A stretch of 64,000 nucleotides of DNA, taken from NCBI GenBank assembly GCA_014058105.1, contig JACGCM010001796.1, positions 682,001 through 746,000 on the forward strand, read 5' to 3'. A model generated the notes under the pieces. It saw only the letters and a program-made list of their open reading frames with translations. It had not been told where the DNA came from and did no database searches. Both the position numbers and the translations under genes were made by a program. This DNA is from Kingdonia uniflora. Lineage: Eukaryota > Streptophyta > Magnoliopsida > Ranunculales > Circaeasteraceae. Below, piece after piece: positions 22,412-33,984 of the stretch; within the stretch, counting starts at the first letter, position 1, and every line of letters begins with the position of its first letter.

Positions 22412-23390
22412 ATGTCGAAATCTCATTCTGAGGTAGACATTAACAAGCACCTTTAAACCTTCTGTGGTATCATGTCTTCTATTTTTTAGCTCGCTTGATT
22501 TGGATGTGATAGTACTCTGTATAATCGTATACAGTTTTCATTTTGAGTGATGTTTTGAAATATATTTTTCGTGAATGTTTGTATTGAAACAACTCGAGCT
22601 CTTCATATCTTTAATTCGAGTTAAACTTTTTGAATCGAGCTTTGCTCGACTATTGTAACCGTTGTTACTGCTTATAACTCAATCGTGGTTCAGGGAGTTA
22701 ATGCGGAGTTCAGGGAGTTCATGTTAAAACTCAACTGAGTTCGAGGCAGCCCACAAATGAGTGAAACTTCAAATACCTGCTGTACAGTTTGGTTCAAGTT
22801 CTCGCGATTACGACGTTCTTTTGGATGCATATTGGTTCCGTTCAATTGGAATTTTGCCACTTTGATCATAAAGTTTCGCCAACTTGGGTCAAGCATACTT
22901 TGATTTATACCGTGCTCCAACTTATCATGCAACAAGGGCTCTCCGACAGCCCATCGTATTATGGCAGGCGCATTTCCCAACCAAGTTCCTTTTTAGCCAA
23001 GTATCCTCCAACGACAACAAGGATGACAATATCAGTAGCCTCCTGCATTTGCAGATTTCTTTTACTCCCATGGACTTCAAGAGACTGAAGATGGGAAGTT
23101 AGAACTCGAAAGTTGAAACCAGTCACAAACTCAAACAGTGGTGCCAATCGCAATATCAAACAACATCTCAATCTCTTCACAAGACTGCTCATACTCAACA
23201 AGAATTTCACAATGCCATTGAGCCATTAGAACTTTGTTTTGGTATCCCATGCTAATGACGAGCAGATGCCAAAGACCAACAACTGCTACTACAACTAATA
23301 TGCCAAGTTCACAGCAACAACAACAGAATCAACAGAGACTAATATGAATCTCAAGCCAAAAAGAAAATTCAAACCAAATTATGAAAGCGC
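22412..23390. other. Boundary zone between two Tat-like elements
   Basis: Somewhere here the minus-oriented element ends and the plus-oriented one begins. Overlapping open frames exist on both strands at 22690-23210, but none matches a family I know and none has clear coding character. Confidence 0.3.
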
Positions 23391-23399
23391 TCGAGGTCG

Positions 23400-23975
23400 A
23401 GGTACTCGAGACAATTGCACTTATTCAAGCTATACTCGAGGCGAGCCCAATATTTTCAACAACATTATTAAGGCGCTCAAGGTCAGGGTACTCGAGGCGA
23501 TTACAACTTATTCAAGCTATACTCGGGGCGAGCCCGATTTCAGCTTCAGACACAACAGACTTAATATCAATCGACGTAAATCATACTCGGGGTGAGCCTG
23601 ACTTTAGATTCAGACGCAACGCTCGTCCTTAACTTCAGACAGAATAGACTGAATGACAATCGACGTAACTCATACTCATACTCGGGGCGAGCCCAATTTT
23701 AGATTCAGACACAAAGTTTGACCAGCACATTCAATCATACTCGGGGCGAGCCCGACTTCAGATTCAGACTCAATGCCCGACCTCATTTTTTCAAACAACT
23801 TCAAACTACATTATGAAAGTGCTCAAGGTCGAGGTACTCGAGGCGATTTCAACTTAAGCTTATACTCGGGGCGAGCCCAATGTCATCTTCAGACACAATG
23901 TTCAAACTCAACTTCAAGACTTGAGATCAAACAACTTAACTCATACTCGGGGAGAGCTCGACCAACATCTTATAG
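23400..23975 (+). repeat. Minisatellite around ACTCGGGGCGAGCCCGA
   Basis: About seven imperfect repeats, each with ACTCGGGGCGAGCCC followed by a CAGATTCAGAC-type tail, at irregular spacing of 40-100 bp. Located in the 3' UTR of the plus-oriented Tat-like element. Confidence 0.7.
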
Positions 23976-24078
23976 GTCAGTTATTGGTACGTCCAATTCT
24001 ACGAAACAAAACACATTCCACAAGTTGGTTATTGAATCAAACTAGTCCAACCTACATTCAAACATTTCAACAACATAT

Positions 24079-24745
24079 CTCATTACGGTCGCTTATTGAT
24101 ACGCTCAATTCGATCTGTAACTGAGACCTACAACATAGTTCTTCCAGTATACACGCTGTCCCGAGGATCGCTTATTGAGTTAATCAATTTGACCAGGCAG
24201 AGATACGTTATACAGCTATTCAACATTCAATATATCTCATTACGATCGCTTATTGATACATTCAATTCGACCTATAACTGAGACTTACAACATAGCTCTT
24301 CCAGTATACACGCTGTCCCAAGAGTCGCTTATTAAGTCAATCAATTCGAATTGGCAGAGACACGATATACAGCTATTCAACATTCAATATATCTCATTAC
24401 GGTCACTTATTGATGCGCTCAATTCGACCTGTAACTGAGACCTATAATATATCTCTTCAAGTATACACGCTGTCCCGAGGGTCGCTTATTCAGTTAATCA
24501 ATTCGACCTGGTAGAGACACACTATATAGCTATTCAACATTCAATTTATCTAATTACGATCGCTTATTGATAAGCTCAATTCGACCTCTAACTGAGACCT
24601 ACAATATAGCTCTTCAAATATACACGTTGTCCCGAGGGTCGCTTATTGAGTCAATCAATTTGACCTGGTAGAGACATGCTAAACAGCTATTTAACATTCA
24701 ACAATTCTCCTCACGGTTGGTTATTGATTCGCTCAATTCAACCTG
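24079..24745 (+). repeat. 157-bp tandem repeat array, about four and a half units
   Basis: The phrase CTCATTACGGTCGCTTATTG recurs (with changes) at 24079, 24236, 24393, 24550 and, more diverged, near 24712, i.e. every 157 bp. The unit also holds a CTGTCCCGAGG segment. Such arrays in the 3' UTR of Tat/Ogre elements are a known source of plant satellites. Confidence 0.8.
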
Positions 24746-24751
24746 TGCTCG

Positions 24752-24965
24752 AAACATACTATCATATATTCTAATCATACAAACTATCATACATTCTACT
24801 ACATTATCATACATTTTACTACAGTATCATCCATTCAAATACACAATCATACATTCTAAAATACAATCATACATTCTAACATACTATCATACATTCTAAT
24901 ACATTATCATCCATTTTACTATATCATACATTCTGCTATATTATCATACATTCTCTTACATTCGA
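24752..24965 (+). repeat. Short tandem array of ATCATACATTCTA units
   Basis: Ten or more imperfect units of about 16-18 bp (variants CATACATTCTAATACATT, CATCCATTTTACTA), directly downstream of the 157-bp array. Confidence 0.7.
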
Positions 24966-25030
24966 ACAGTTGGTTATTGGTTCAACCAATCCAACCATAC
25001 AGTCTACATATTCAAAGATCAAAGATGTGT

Positions 25031-25088
25031 CTCAACCAACACCACTCGCCCCTGATGCTTCTCGTGCTATTGGCTGAGATGGGGCGTA
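25031..25088 (+). promoter_or_regulatory. Hairpin and polypurine tract before an LTR
   Basis: Arms CTCAACCAA (25031-25039) and TTGGCTGAG (25070-25078), then GAGATGGGGCG just before the LTR at 25089. Confidence 0.5.
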
Positions 25089-25623
25089 TGTAGTGGACTT
25101 ATTTCCAATACTCGACCTAAACCCAGATTTCAACCTTCAGCCCGATTGGATGTAAATGCCAATTCTGAAACTCAAGCTCAGGTCTCAAGCATTCGACCAT
25201 CACGCATTTACTCGACCTCGTCAACAAACACGTGACGCATTTATGACACATTATGGAGCGGTTACACGGAAGAAGAGTTACTCAAGCCATTACTCGACCA
25301 TTATGAAAGACCATTATGAAGACTCATCAAAACCTGATATTGTAACGTTCCTCATCAATGTAACCAACGATCATGTTATAAGACCTATAAATAGGACTAG
25401 AGAACGACAGATTAGAGAGGCGGCATTGATACATCTTTTAGGAGACCTTTTCTACATTTTTCTCTCTTTATAATAGTTAGCAGTCTATAAACATCTCTCT
25501 CTTTCAAAAATCCTCAGGAGAAGTCGTGGTTTTTAACCTATTCAAGGGTTTTCCACTCTAAATCTTGTGTTAGTTACTTTCAGTTCTTAGCTAACATTCC
25601 ATATTTCAAGGGTGTAAGGCACT
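25089..25623 (+). repeat. LTR, plus orientation, missing its last 32 bp
   Basis: Begins TGTAGTGGACTTATTTCC and follows the two inverted LTRs closely until GTGTAAGGCACT; the expected end (through GGCTATTACA) is absent. A 5-base TTCCA then leads straight into the tRNA. TATAAATA at 25386-25393 is the likely LTR promoter. Confidence 0.75.
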
Positions 25624-25628
25624 TTCCA

Positions 25629-25704
25629 GCCGTCTTAGCTCAGCTGGTAGAGCGCGTGGCTTTTAACCACGTAGTCGTGGGTTCAATTCCTACAGACGGT
25701 GCCA
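25629..25704 (+). tRNA. tRNA-Lys(UUU): tRNA-Lys(UUU) sequence with CCA, fused to an inverted LTR
   Basis: A 73-nt cloverleaf: acceptor GCCGTCT with AGACGGT (one G-U pair), D arm GCTC/GAGC, anticodon arm CGTGG-CTTTTAA-CCACG with TTT anticodon, T arm GTGGG/CCTAC, discriminator G. CCA follows at 25702-25704, although nuclear plant tRNA genes do not encode it. Two A residues later, at 25707, the reverse complement of an LTR begins. That is the spacing seen between LTR and primer-binding site at 62077-62097. The likeliest origin is a primer tRNA copied whole into cDNA. The A box (TAGCTCAGCTGG) and B box (GGTTCAATTCC) are good and a T5 run lies at 25717-25721 or nearby, so transcription by Pol III is possible. 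Confidence 0.85.
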
Positions 25705-25706
25705 AA

Positions 25707-26273
25707 TGTAATAGCCTATTTTTGTATTGGACGAAGATAGTGTCTTACACCCTTGAAATATAGAATGTTAGTTAAAAACTGAAAGTAACTAACACAAGAT
25801 TTAGCGTGGAAAACCCTTGAATGGGTTAAAAACCACGACCTTTCATGAGGATTTTAGAAATAGAGAGATGTTTATAGACTGCTAGCTATTACAAAAAGAG
25901 AGAGATATAGAAAAGGTTTCCTAGATGATGTATCAGAACCGCCTCTCGAATCTGTCGCTCTCTAGTCCTATTTTTAGGTCTTATAACATGACTGTTGGTT
26001 ACATTGACGAGGAACGTTACAATATTAGGTTTTGATGAGTCTTCATAATGGTCTTTCATAATGGTCGAGTAACGGCTTAAGTAACTCTTCTTCCTTATAA
26101 CCACTCCATAATGTGCCATAAATGCGTCACGTATTTGTTGACGAGGTTGAGTAAATGTGTGATAGTTGAATGCTTGAGACCTGAGCTTGAGTTTCAGAAC
26201 TGGCATTTATATCCAATCGGGCTGAAGGTTGAAATCTGGGTTTAGGTTGAGTATTGGAAATAAGTTCACTACA
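25707..26273 (-). repeat. LTR, minus orientation, joined to the tRNA
   Basis: On the minus strand TGTAGTGAACTTATTTCC...GGCTATTACA, then TT and TGGCACCGTCTGTAGG, i.e. the tRNA complement in the primer-binding position. Differences from the plus LTR are often CG to CA or TG, as expected for methylated repeats. Confidence 0.85.
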
Positions 26274-26278
26274 TACTA

Positions 26279-26844
26279 TGTAATAGCCTATTTTCGTATT
26301 GGATGAAGATAGTGTCTTACACCCTTAAAATATGGAATGTTAGCTAAGAACTCTAAGTAACTAACACAAGATTTAGCGTGGAAAACCCTTGAATGGGTTA
26401 AAAGTCATGACCTCTCCTGAGGATTTTAGAAAGAGAGAGATGTTTATAGACTGCTAGCTATTACAAAGAGAGAGAGATGAAAAAAAGGTTTCCTAGAAGA
26501 TGTATCAGAGCCGCCTCTCTAATCTGTCGCTCTCTAGTCCTATTTATAGGTCTTATAACATGACCGTTGGTTATATTGATGAGGAACGTTACAATATCAA
26601 GTTTTGATGAGTCTTCATAATGGTCTTTCATAATGGTTGAGTAACGGCTTGAGTAACTCTTCTTCCTTGTAACTGTTCCATAATGTGTCATAAATGTGCC
26701 ACGTGTTTGTTGATGAGGTCGAGTAAATGCGTGATGTCGAATGCTTGAGACCTAAGCTTTAGTTTCAGAACTGGCATTTACATCCAATCGGGTTGAAGGT
26801 TGAAATCCTGGTTTAGGTCGAGTATTGGAAATAAGTCCACTACA
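26279..26844 (-). repeat. Second LTR, minus orientation, 5 bp from the first
   Basis: Nearly the same length (566 bp) and orientation as 25707-26273, separated from it only by TACTA (26274-26278). No interior sequence lies between them. Confidence 0.85.
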
Positions 26845-27850
26845 AGTTTCATTTTGTGTCAATCCTAGATTATAGGGGTCTTAGCTAGACAGAGTCAATC
26901 TTGTAGTTCATCCTCATTAGAGACTTTTCCTAGATTAACTACAATTGGACTAGGTACTATCAGTCAACGTGGAAATCATCCGTCAGGTAAGTTAACTTGA
27001 GAATGACTATGGTATGAGTGAAAACCACACACGTTTTATAAAATAATTTAAATAAAATGATTTATGCAAAAATAAAAAAGGAAAAGGTTTTTTTGTTTAA
27101 ACAAGATTTTTCTTTTTCGAACCATTTGGGTTAAGATTAATACTGAGAATCCTATTTGAACAGGAATTGAATCACGTTCGAACATAAACTACATTTTTGG
27201 CCCAATTTTGCTTTAAAACATCTTTTTTTCTTTCCTTTTTCACACTTTTTTTTAGGGTTTTAAACTCATATCAGAGAACAACTTTTGAGAATAAGAAATC
27301 AATCAGATTAACATCCTCAATCTTGTTTTTGAGAGTTGCCAATCACTTTCCAATCAACCAATTTTAGATTTGAGAGTTTGAGGGATTTAAGTTTGGAAGC
27401 TTAGGTGCGTGATCCGGAGTGAGGCGTTGCGAGAACGAAGAATAGGTTGCAAGAGGTCAATTGGAAGAGAGGTAACCCAATAATATGTTTATCGAGTCTA
27501 TAAGTAAATAAATTCTTATAATTCCTTATAAATAGTAGATTTTTAGCTGTCGGGCGATTCGACAGCGACTGTGAGTTTTTTTTCCTGAGAAAGGTCTCCC
27601 ACAGGGTTAAAAATTGTTTATTGTTGTACATGATTGAGTAGTAATTGTTATCACTAGATAATTGATTAAGCTTTAATTAGGCTAGGGTTAGACTATTAAT
27701 TTCAAGGATTATCAGACTTAACCTATTTGACATAAATTGTTCAAAACCAATTAATCTCAAGTAGTTAAAATTTTCATGTTATTCTTATTATAATCTGAAG
27801 AACTTTGCTAGGGGAGAATACAACTTCACCTAAAAAGATATAAAAAAGTA
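26845..27850. other. Unassigned AT-rich region
   Basis: No credible gene. A 27.0-27.3 kb part is very T-rich and contains a GTTCGAAC motif (27177). It may be a decayed LTR or UTR, but I cannot assign it. Confidence 0.3.
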
Positions 27851-27912
27851 AAAAGATAATCAACACATTGGTTTGATTCCCTATAGATGTGTATGAAGTG
27901 GAACTGGTCCAA

Positions 27913-29148
27913 TGATGAACGCGTAATTATGACATTTTTAATATACCCGAACATGTATTTTAGTCGTCCATTATATTTAATTTTAGGTACTTATGTACGT
28001 TTGTTTGATTGCAGCTATTGGAGATGGATTTTTGAAAACCAAGCTCTTAAAGTCAAGTAAAAGTGTCTCCAGCAGTTCACAACATAAAAAGTCAAAGACA
28101 GAATATATTTGGTCTCATGATTGAAGAAATATATATACAAATATTCTTGGAGAATAAGATCAAAAAATATATTGCATCCAAGATCCTTGAAGATATTTTA
28201 TATTGAAGATATATGCAAGAGTTTCCATGAAGAAAAATCTCTACATTACTTAAGGGAATTATATGCAAAAATCTTAGGTGATTGGTTGTAAAATTAGAAG
28301 ATATTATTGTGAAAATATTCTTTACAATTTAATGTATAGTTTCTAAATTTGGGTTCCTTCTCCTATAAAAGGAACTCTCCCCCCATTGTAATTGGACATC
28401 TCATATTAGAGCAAGTTTAGAAGAAATAAAGTCTTAGTTAAATTTAATTATCTCTTCTCTCTTTTATTTTCTTTTGCAAATAGTTAGCTAGTTTATACAA
28501 TGATCTTGAGAATGATAGAAGGTTAATCTCTTATAGCTATGACTAGAAGGAAGCCCTTACCCGAGTAACAATAGTTATGTTGTAGTTCAAGGATTAGTTT
28601 TCTTTTGCAATCTTCTAAAATAGTTATAATCTACTTCTAGACTTAACCATAACTAGTAAGTGAATTTAGACTATTTAGCCAAAATCCGGTGTTATAACCA
28701 TTAAATCGAATTTTAGGGGTAAACACGAAGAGAACTCATAGGAGAAATTCGACCAAGCTTAACCATAGTTAGAAGAATTCCTCCTACACATCGGATTAAG
28801 TAAAACCTAATTTGACTAAACCTTATATGCCTAACCATAGATCTAGGATTGGCATTTACATCAAAGATGCCCTACCTGGGATTTTTGACATGAATAATCC
28901 ACCTAGTAAATCTACATAATTACTATTATTGCTTTCGTTGGGCCGAATTCTAGTCATAGCTATTCTCTTACTAATTGTTCTTGTCATTTCTTTCTTTTAG
29001 ATTTATCTCTTATAAAACCTTATTCGGCCTAGAAAGTATTTGTTTTCTCAAACCTCCCTCTGGATTCGATCCCACTCATCCATGCTACAATTCGACAACC
29101 ATACTTTAGGCGGGTATTATGCTAGAGGCCCTAAAAAACTTCTTATCA
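27913..29148 (+). repeat. Solo LTR of the Athila-like family
   Basis: A 1236-bp match to the LTRs at 47248-48501 and 52940-54188, from TGATGAACGCGTAATTATG to CTTCTTATCA. A perfect TSD TCCAA flanks it (27908-27912, 29149-29153). No interior remains, so the full element was lost by LTR-LTR recombination. Confidence 0.9.
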
Positions 29149-29153
29149 TCCAA

Positions 29154-29704
29154 CATACCAATAACCTTCCTCATTCTAGCTTGTTACTAAATTTGGGAAA
29201 AAATTAACGAATTGAATGATGCAAAAACTCCAAGGCACAATAAATTGCTGTCTTTTAAGAGATGTTTCTTCTCTTCCAGAATGAATCGCAAGAACACAGT
29301 AGAATGGAAACAAAACTTCTCTCTCAGGATACAATAGAGGTTGTCGGGTTTGAGATCTGAATGCCTCGATCCAACCAAAGAACACTCTGTAAAAACTAGA
29401 ATAAATAATGCCAAGAGAGAGATATATATATATATATATAATTTTTGTGTGTGTCTGTTGGGTTGGGTATGAGTTTCAATATATAGACCAATCGTGCCTA
29501 TTGGTTTTGCCTCTTCGAAAAAACACAACTCAATTGCTCCAACAGTCACAACCAATTGTTACAACCCAATTTGAATCCCTTTGAACGATGCCTATTGGTT
29601 GTGCCTCTTCAAAAAGACACAACTCAATTTCTCCAATAGTCACGACCCCCGTTCGCGACACACATTAATTCGAAGCGGCAAACAAATATTAGAAAATATC
29701 TAAC
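29154..29704 (-). repeat. 3' LTR part of a copia element
   Basis: On the minus strand a G-rich tract (AATAGTGGGGGAA) precedes TGTTAGATATTTTC at 29704, the LTR start. The LTR continues left to the Athila solo LTR and probably beyond it (to about 27850). It holds a tandem duplication of about 60 bp (29498 and 29588 onward) and an AT microsatellite (about 29418-29441). A second tract-like GGGGGGAATG is about 35 bp upstream. Confidence 0.55.
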
Positions 29705-30399
29705 ATTCCCCCACTATTTTCAAAAATATTTATCATTCCCCCCAAATTTTAAAAATAGTATAAGTTTTGAAAAACCAATATATATATGTAGGCAGCATCA
29801 TCGAAGTGACTACCTACGTACCCTTTCGGGATCAAGCCATCGTAGTTCATGCATCGAGAAAATGACTCGATCGGCATGGATTGGCATCATCATTGAAAGA
29901 GTACATAAATGAAAGTAATTTTTGGCTTTGAACTTTCACTTAGTAACAACTCAAGGCTTGGTCAAGGTGCTATGGTGAACGGATCTTGAACCAAGGACCC
30001 TTTATTGACCAACCGGAGTCATCACGCATACTACGTACATTCCTGAGGAAAAGTGCATTTTTATTCCAACGCATTAATGACCATGCGCAATACCCTAATT
30101 TCTTGAGTGCTCTAGAGACGATTTAAATCTCATGGAAAATGGCCTAACTTTCTCACTCATATAGGTAAGTTATCTTTAAGTGATTCTACTTCTACGAGAG
30201 ACTTCGTCACACTATAGAACTTATTAAGGAATTTAATCCAACCTCTTTCATGCAGAAATTCAGCACTAGAGATTTTCAGAATGAGATCTAAAGTTATACT
30301 CTAGTGTCTTGTCTAAATCATACTTTAACTTGTTTGTACCCCTTAAACTTAGTTCATATTTCAAAATATAAGTAGAGTTCCCATAAAAGGTGATTGAAG
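29705..30399. other. 3' UTR of the copia element
   Basis: Non-coding stretch between the pol stop and the purine tract, as expected for a 3' UTR; no gene seen. Confidence 0.4.
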
Positions 30400-31540
30400 T
30401 TACGTAGACCTCAACCCCATTCCTTTTGATCTTTTTGTAATCATCTTTCTAGCCAGTCCTTTCGTCAAATGATCTGCTAGGTTATTTCTTGATTCTACAT
30501 AGTCAATTATAATTACTCCATGCTTGAATAATCCCCTAAGGAATGTCTAAGTCTGAGATGTCGTTGCTTTCCATTGTAAGTCTTACTAACTACTTTATAC
30601 AAAGTTGCCTGACTATCATAGTTTATCATCACTGTTGGTATTGGTTTCTTCTATATAGGAATGACCCTCAATAAATTCCACAACCACATAGCTTCCTTGC
30701 ATGCATTCGCCAAAGCTATGAATTCTAACAACATCGTCGAGTCAGAAATGCATGTTTGCTTCTTGAATCCCCAGGATACTGCTGCTCCCCCCAAGGTGAA
30801 GATCCATCCTATTGTGGACTTAGAGTTTGACTCTATATTATTCCAACTAGCATCACTGTAGTCTTAAAGTACAACTGGATAGTCTTGGAAATGTAAGCCA
30901 TAATCAATAGTCCCCTTTAGATATCTCAGAACTCTTGAAACTGCACTCCAATATTCTTTACCTGGACTTCTAGTGAAATGACATAACATACCAACCGCGT
31001 ATGCATGCTATGTCTGGTCTTGTACAATGCATAACATACATAAGACTGTCGATAGCACTAGCATAGTCTAACTGGTCATAACACCTACCGACATATTTCA
31101 TTAACTTAATACTAGGATCAACAGGAGTAGCTATTGGTTTATGGTCCAGGTGATCATAACGTTTAAGGATGTTCTCAACATAATGTGATTGAGTTAAGGA
31201 TAAAGATTTCTCTTTCCTCATTATTTTAATCCCTATAATCACGTTTGCTTCCCCCAAATCTTTCATATCAAAGTTAGATTCTAGAAACTTCTTGGTTTCC
31301 ATCACACATTCTAAGTTAGCACTGAAAATAAGCATATCGTCTACATATAAGCATATAATGAAGGATACACCATTTTTGTAGTTAGAATAAATACACTTAT
31401 CTGCATCATTAACCTTGAAACCATCATATAATACTACTGAGTTAAATTTCTCATCTTATTGCATAAGAGCTTGTTTTAGGCCATAAAGAGACTTGACAAG
31501 TTTGTAAACCTTCTTCTCTTGGCATGGGTGATATTACCAT
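30400..31540 (-). pseudogene. Copia pol, reverse transcriptase end and RNase H
   Basis: On the minus strand: KSLYGLKQALMQ near 31480, then LYVDDMLIFSANLE (RT active site YVDD, about 31330) and SNFDMKDLGEANVIIGIKI, then YASAIDSLMYVMHCTRPDIA. With frameshifts it runs into the RNase H ([31 protein letters not shown]) and stops at 30400-30402 after GMGLRST. The upstream half (gag, protease, integrase) is missing; the break at about 31.54 kb is near the start of MYB block B. Several internal stops. Confidence 0.85.
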
Positions 31541-32768
31541 CTATCAGCAAATTTTGTGAAATTTGTGAGTAATTCGTGAATTAGGCGAACTAAGCACTTA
31601 TTTGGAGACTTATACGACATACCCCCAGTACGCGAATAATATGCAAATTATTGGTATAATTCGGAGAACTTTGTGCTTTGACACATTTCGAGTGTCAAAT
31701 ACTCCGTAAAAGTGGGTGGGGACTATAGTCTCCGCTCTATCGTTCTCAATAATTGATAATTTAATATCGAATCTTTGAAAAATGATGTTATTCAATAATT
31801 AAAATGGAAATCGTCACTTTTACAGGTCGTCCGTACTTGAACCCTATGTTGAATATTAAACACCCCTTAGGCCATAGGTTAAGATTTTTTTCGATGAACG
31901 TTTTCATTAAGATGTCTACTTAGTACTTTCAGATTTTATTGTTGTTTCTATCTTTGAAAATAAAGATAAGGAGCAATAATTTCTTCTAGGATGTGAAAAT
32001 TTGAACTCTGATTTGAAGTTCGACTCTTATAGAAGTGGGTTTCAGTCGATTGAAAAAGAAATGACTTACTTTAATGGTGCACAAAGTCTATCCTTCACCT
32101 CTTGTTTTTCAGTGATGAAATGCCCACCCCACATATGGTTGCTTTTGTGTGTTCATAAGAGGAGTACCAAAGAAAACTCAATGATGATTTCCATTAGGGG
32201 ATTTGGTTTTGCTTTAAAATCTACGAATTGCGACGTATGTTAAAGAGATGAGGCCAGTAAAAACCCATATCCAAACAACAAGTAAATCTAAAACCAGAAA
32301 ACTTAATGATGATTTCCAAACAGTATATTTTTCTAAACCAGTTCAAGTTCGAATTTTTTCAGGCAAATATAGAACTAGCTGCTCTAGTTTTGGGGGTTCC
32401 TGTCCAAAAGCTATCTAACGAATTCAAGTTTGTTTTTTGTAACTCAATTTTCCAAAAAAAAAAAAAAAAAACGTGGATAGAATCTATAAGGCCAAAAGTT
32501 GTTTCAATTCGTACGAGATTACAAACGTGGTTTTCCTTCATAGATATTAGAAAGAAGGGAAACAAAATACGATGTATATTTGGAGTTATATAGCTATAAC
32601 GATATTGACACTTCGGAACTGTAGATCTGTTTTTTTAACAGTATCTCGCATAATAATAACTCAGAGAGAATGATGGCAGTATGTATACATGAAATGAGCC
32701 TTATTAAAACGATACACGTACATATGCATGAGTGGGATAAATAACTCATTCTTGAAAACCTACTCTCC
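31541..32768. other. Left part of MYB block B (3' flank of copy B)
   Basis: 31541-31720 has no match in the window. From about 31720 (CTATAGTCTCCGCTCTATCG) the text follows block C (41045 on) and, from about 32190, block A. No gene seen. A 17-A run is at about 32455-32470. Confidence 0.55.
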
Positions 32769-33147
32769 TCACCAATCTTCTTTGGCATTAAGAAATGTAT
32801 CTAACGACTGGAGATCGGACTGGGATCACGTTGAATACAGTTAAATCCGGTCAATATTGTTCAATATTTTCACCATGGAACAAGAGTGGATTATCGGATG
32901 AAATTGGTGGGACAAGTCATTGTTATTATCGATATTGCCGTCTAAACGAATTGTGTTATAATCGTCGAATCTACACAGGTCTGAGAAGTCCGAATGTAGG
33001 AATTCAGATAGACAAAGTCCCCCCACATCAAGATCAGCCATAAAATTTGATAACAACCATCGGATTCTGGTGCTTTCTCCTTGACAAATTCGTTAACTTC
33101 GGCGGGCTCTTCTGGAGTGAAAAAAACCTTAGTGCACATTGTGGCTG

Positions 33148-33984
33148 TGTTAGGAATACGACTCAAAATTGGGAAAGCCGTTCAAACGAGTGGGGAAGTC
33201 GTTCGGACGAAAATAGCGCTTGGGCCAAAATTCCAGAAAACTGTTATGGTCGTTCGAACGACCTCATGACTCGTTCGAACGACTTTGGCTCTGTTTGGTT
33301 GTTTCTAAATTCGTCTTAAAGGGGATTTAATCCAAAACGATAGATTATCTCCTGATGCGTAATTCGAAGATGACCTAATGGAAGGTCTATAAATATAGAG
33401 TGTAAGTTCAAAGCCTTTAATCGATTTGTATCAAACACAGTATGTGAGTTAAAAGCCTTTGTGTGAGAAACTTGAGATCTAGAAGAGATGTAGCCTCTGT
33501 GGTAGACCTTGTAAAGAGTTGGTCTTTACAAGGAAGAAGATGGAGTGTGTTGTTCTATTGGGATTTGATGGTGAGAGGGGAAGTACATCTAGATTGCTAA
33601 GAAGATAAATCAAGGTAGAGAAAAGATTAAAGGGTTTCAAGAAGAAGGTATGCAACATGGTCTTTGTTGAGGTAATCTTCGATGTTCTTGATGGATCTTT
33701 TATGTTTCGTTTATCTCTTGTAAATCTATGTGAGGATTATTGCGAGATTAGGGATTTCCATGTTTGTTGGAATCCCTTGAGTGCTTGTAATTGAACTTGA
33801 ATACATAGTGGATTTCTAGCTTGGTGGGGGGAGTAGCCTTATGGTGAACCTCCGGTAAATATTGTGTTTTGTGTGCATATTAATTTCGTTTCTAGTTTAT
33901 TGGTAGATTATTTGTATGCCATGAGGATAACGGAGAAAACCAAATTGCGCGAGGGTGATGTATTCCTCACGTTCACCCCCAACA
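33148..33984 (+). repeat. 5' LTR of the outer element
   Basis: TGTTAGGAATACG...CACCCCCAACA, 837 bp. Contains GTTCGAACGA motifs (about 33250-33285). Confidence 0.9.

Larger units (their letters stand above)
16719..22680 (-). mobile_element. 3' part of a minus-oriented Tat-like element with antisense gene cassette
   Basis: The long LTR 16719-17472 and its purine tract (minus strand, 17473-17485) give a minus orientation. The interior carries alpha, beta and gamma on the plus strand, i.e. antisense to the element, in the same order as the left copy. No gag or pol is seen. The element ends somewhere between the gamma stop (22411) and the unrelated plus-oriented element that ends at 25.6 kb. The LTR is closely similar to that of the gag-pol element at 57.15-62.82 kb, which links the cassette to the Tat lineage. 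Confidence 0.7.
22700..25623 (+). mobile_element. 3' end of a plus-oriented Tat-like element
   Basis: Defined by the repeat-rich region 23.4-25.0 kb, the hairpin and purine tract (25031-25088) and the LTR beginning at 25089. The left border is uncertain. No pol is seen. Confidence 0.55.

Noticed and set aside
22690..23210. Overlapping frames on both strands
   Set aside because: No family match, no codon pattern, and complementary frames overlap, so at most one could be real.
24096..24438. Serial 61-residue frames in the 157-bp array
   Set aside because: Each is one repeat unit read in a shifting frame; 157 is not a multiple of three.
23400..24745. CRISPR-like spacing of repeats
   Set aside because: Plant nuclear context, repeats imperfect, no unique spacers of constant length, no cas genes.
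25156..26691. Similar 105-residue frames in the three LTRs at 25-26.8 kb
   Set aside because: The frame crosses the LTR TATA box, and one copy is frameshifted; conservation is explained by the LTRs being near-identical repeats.
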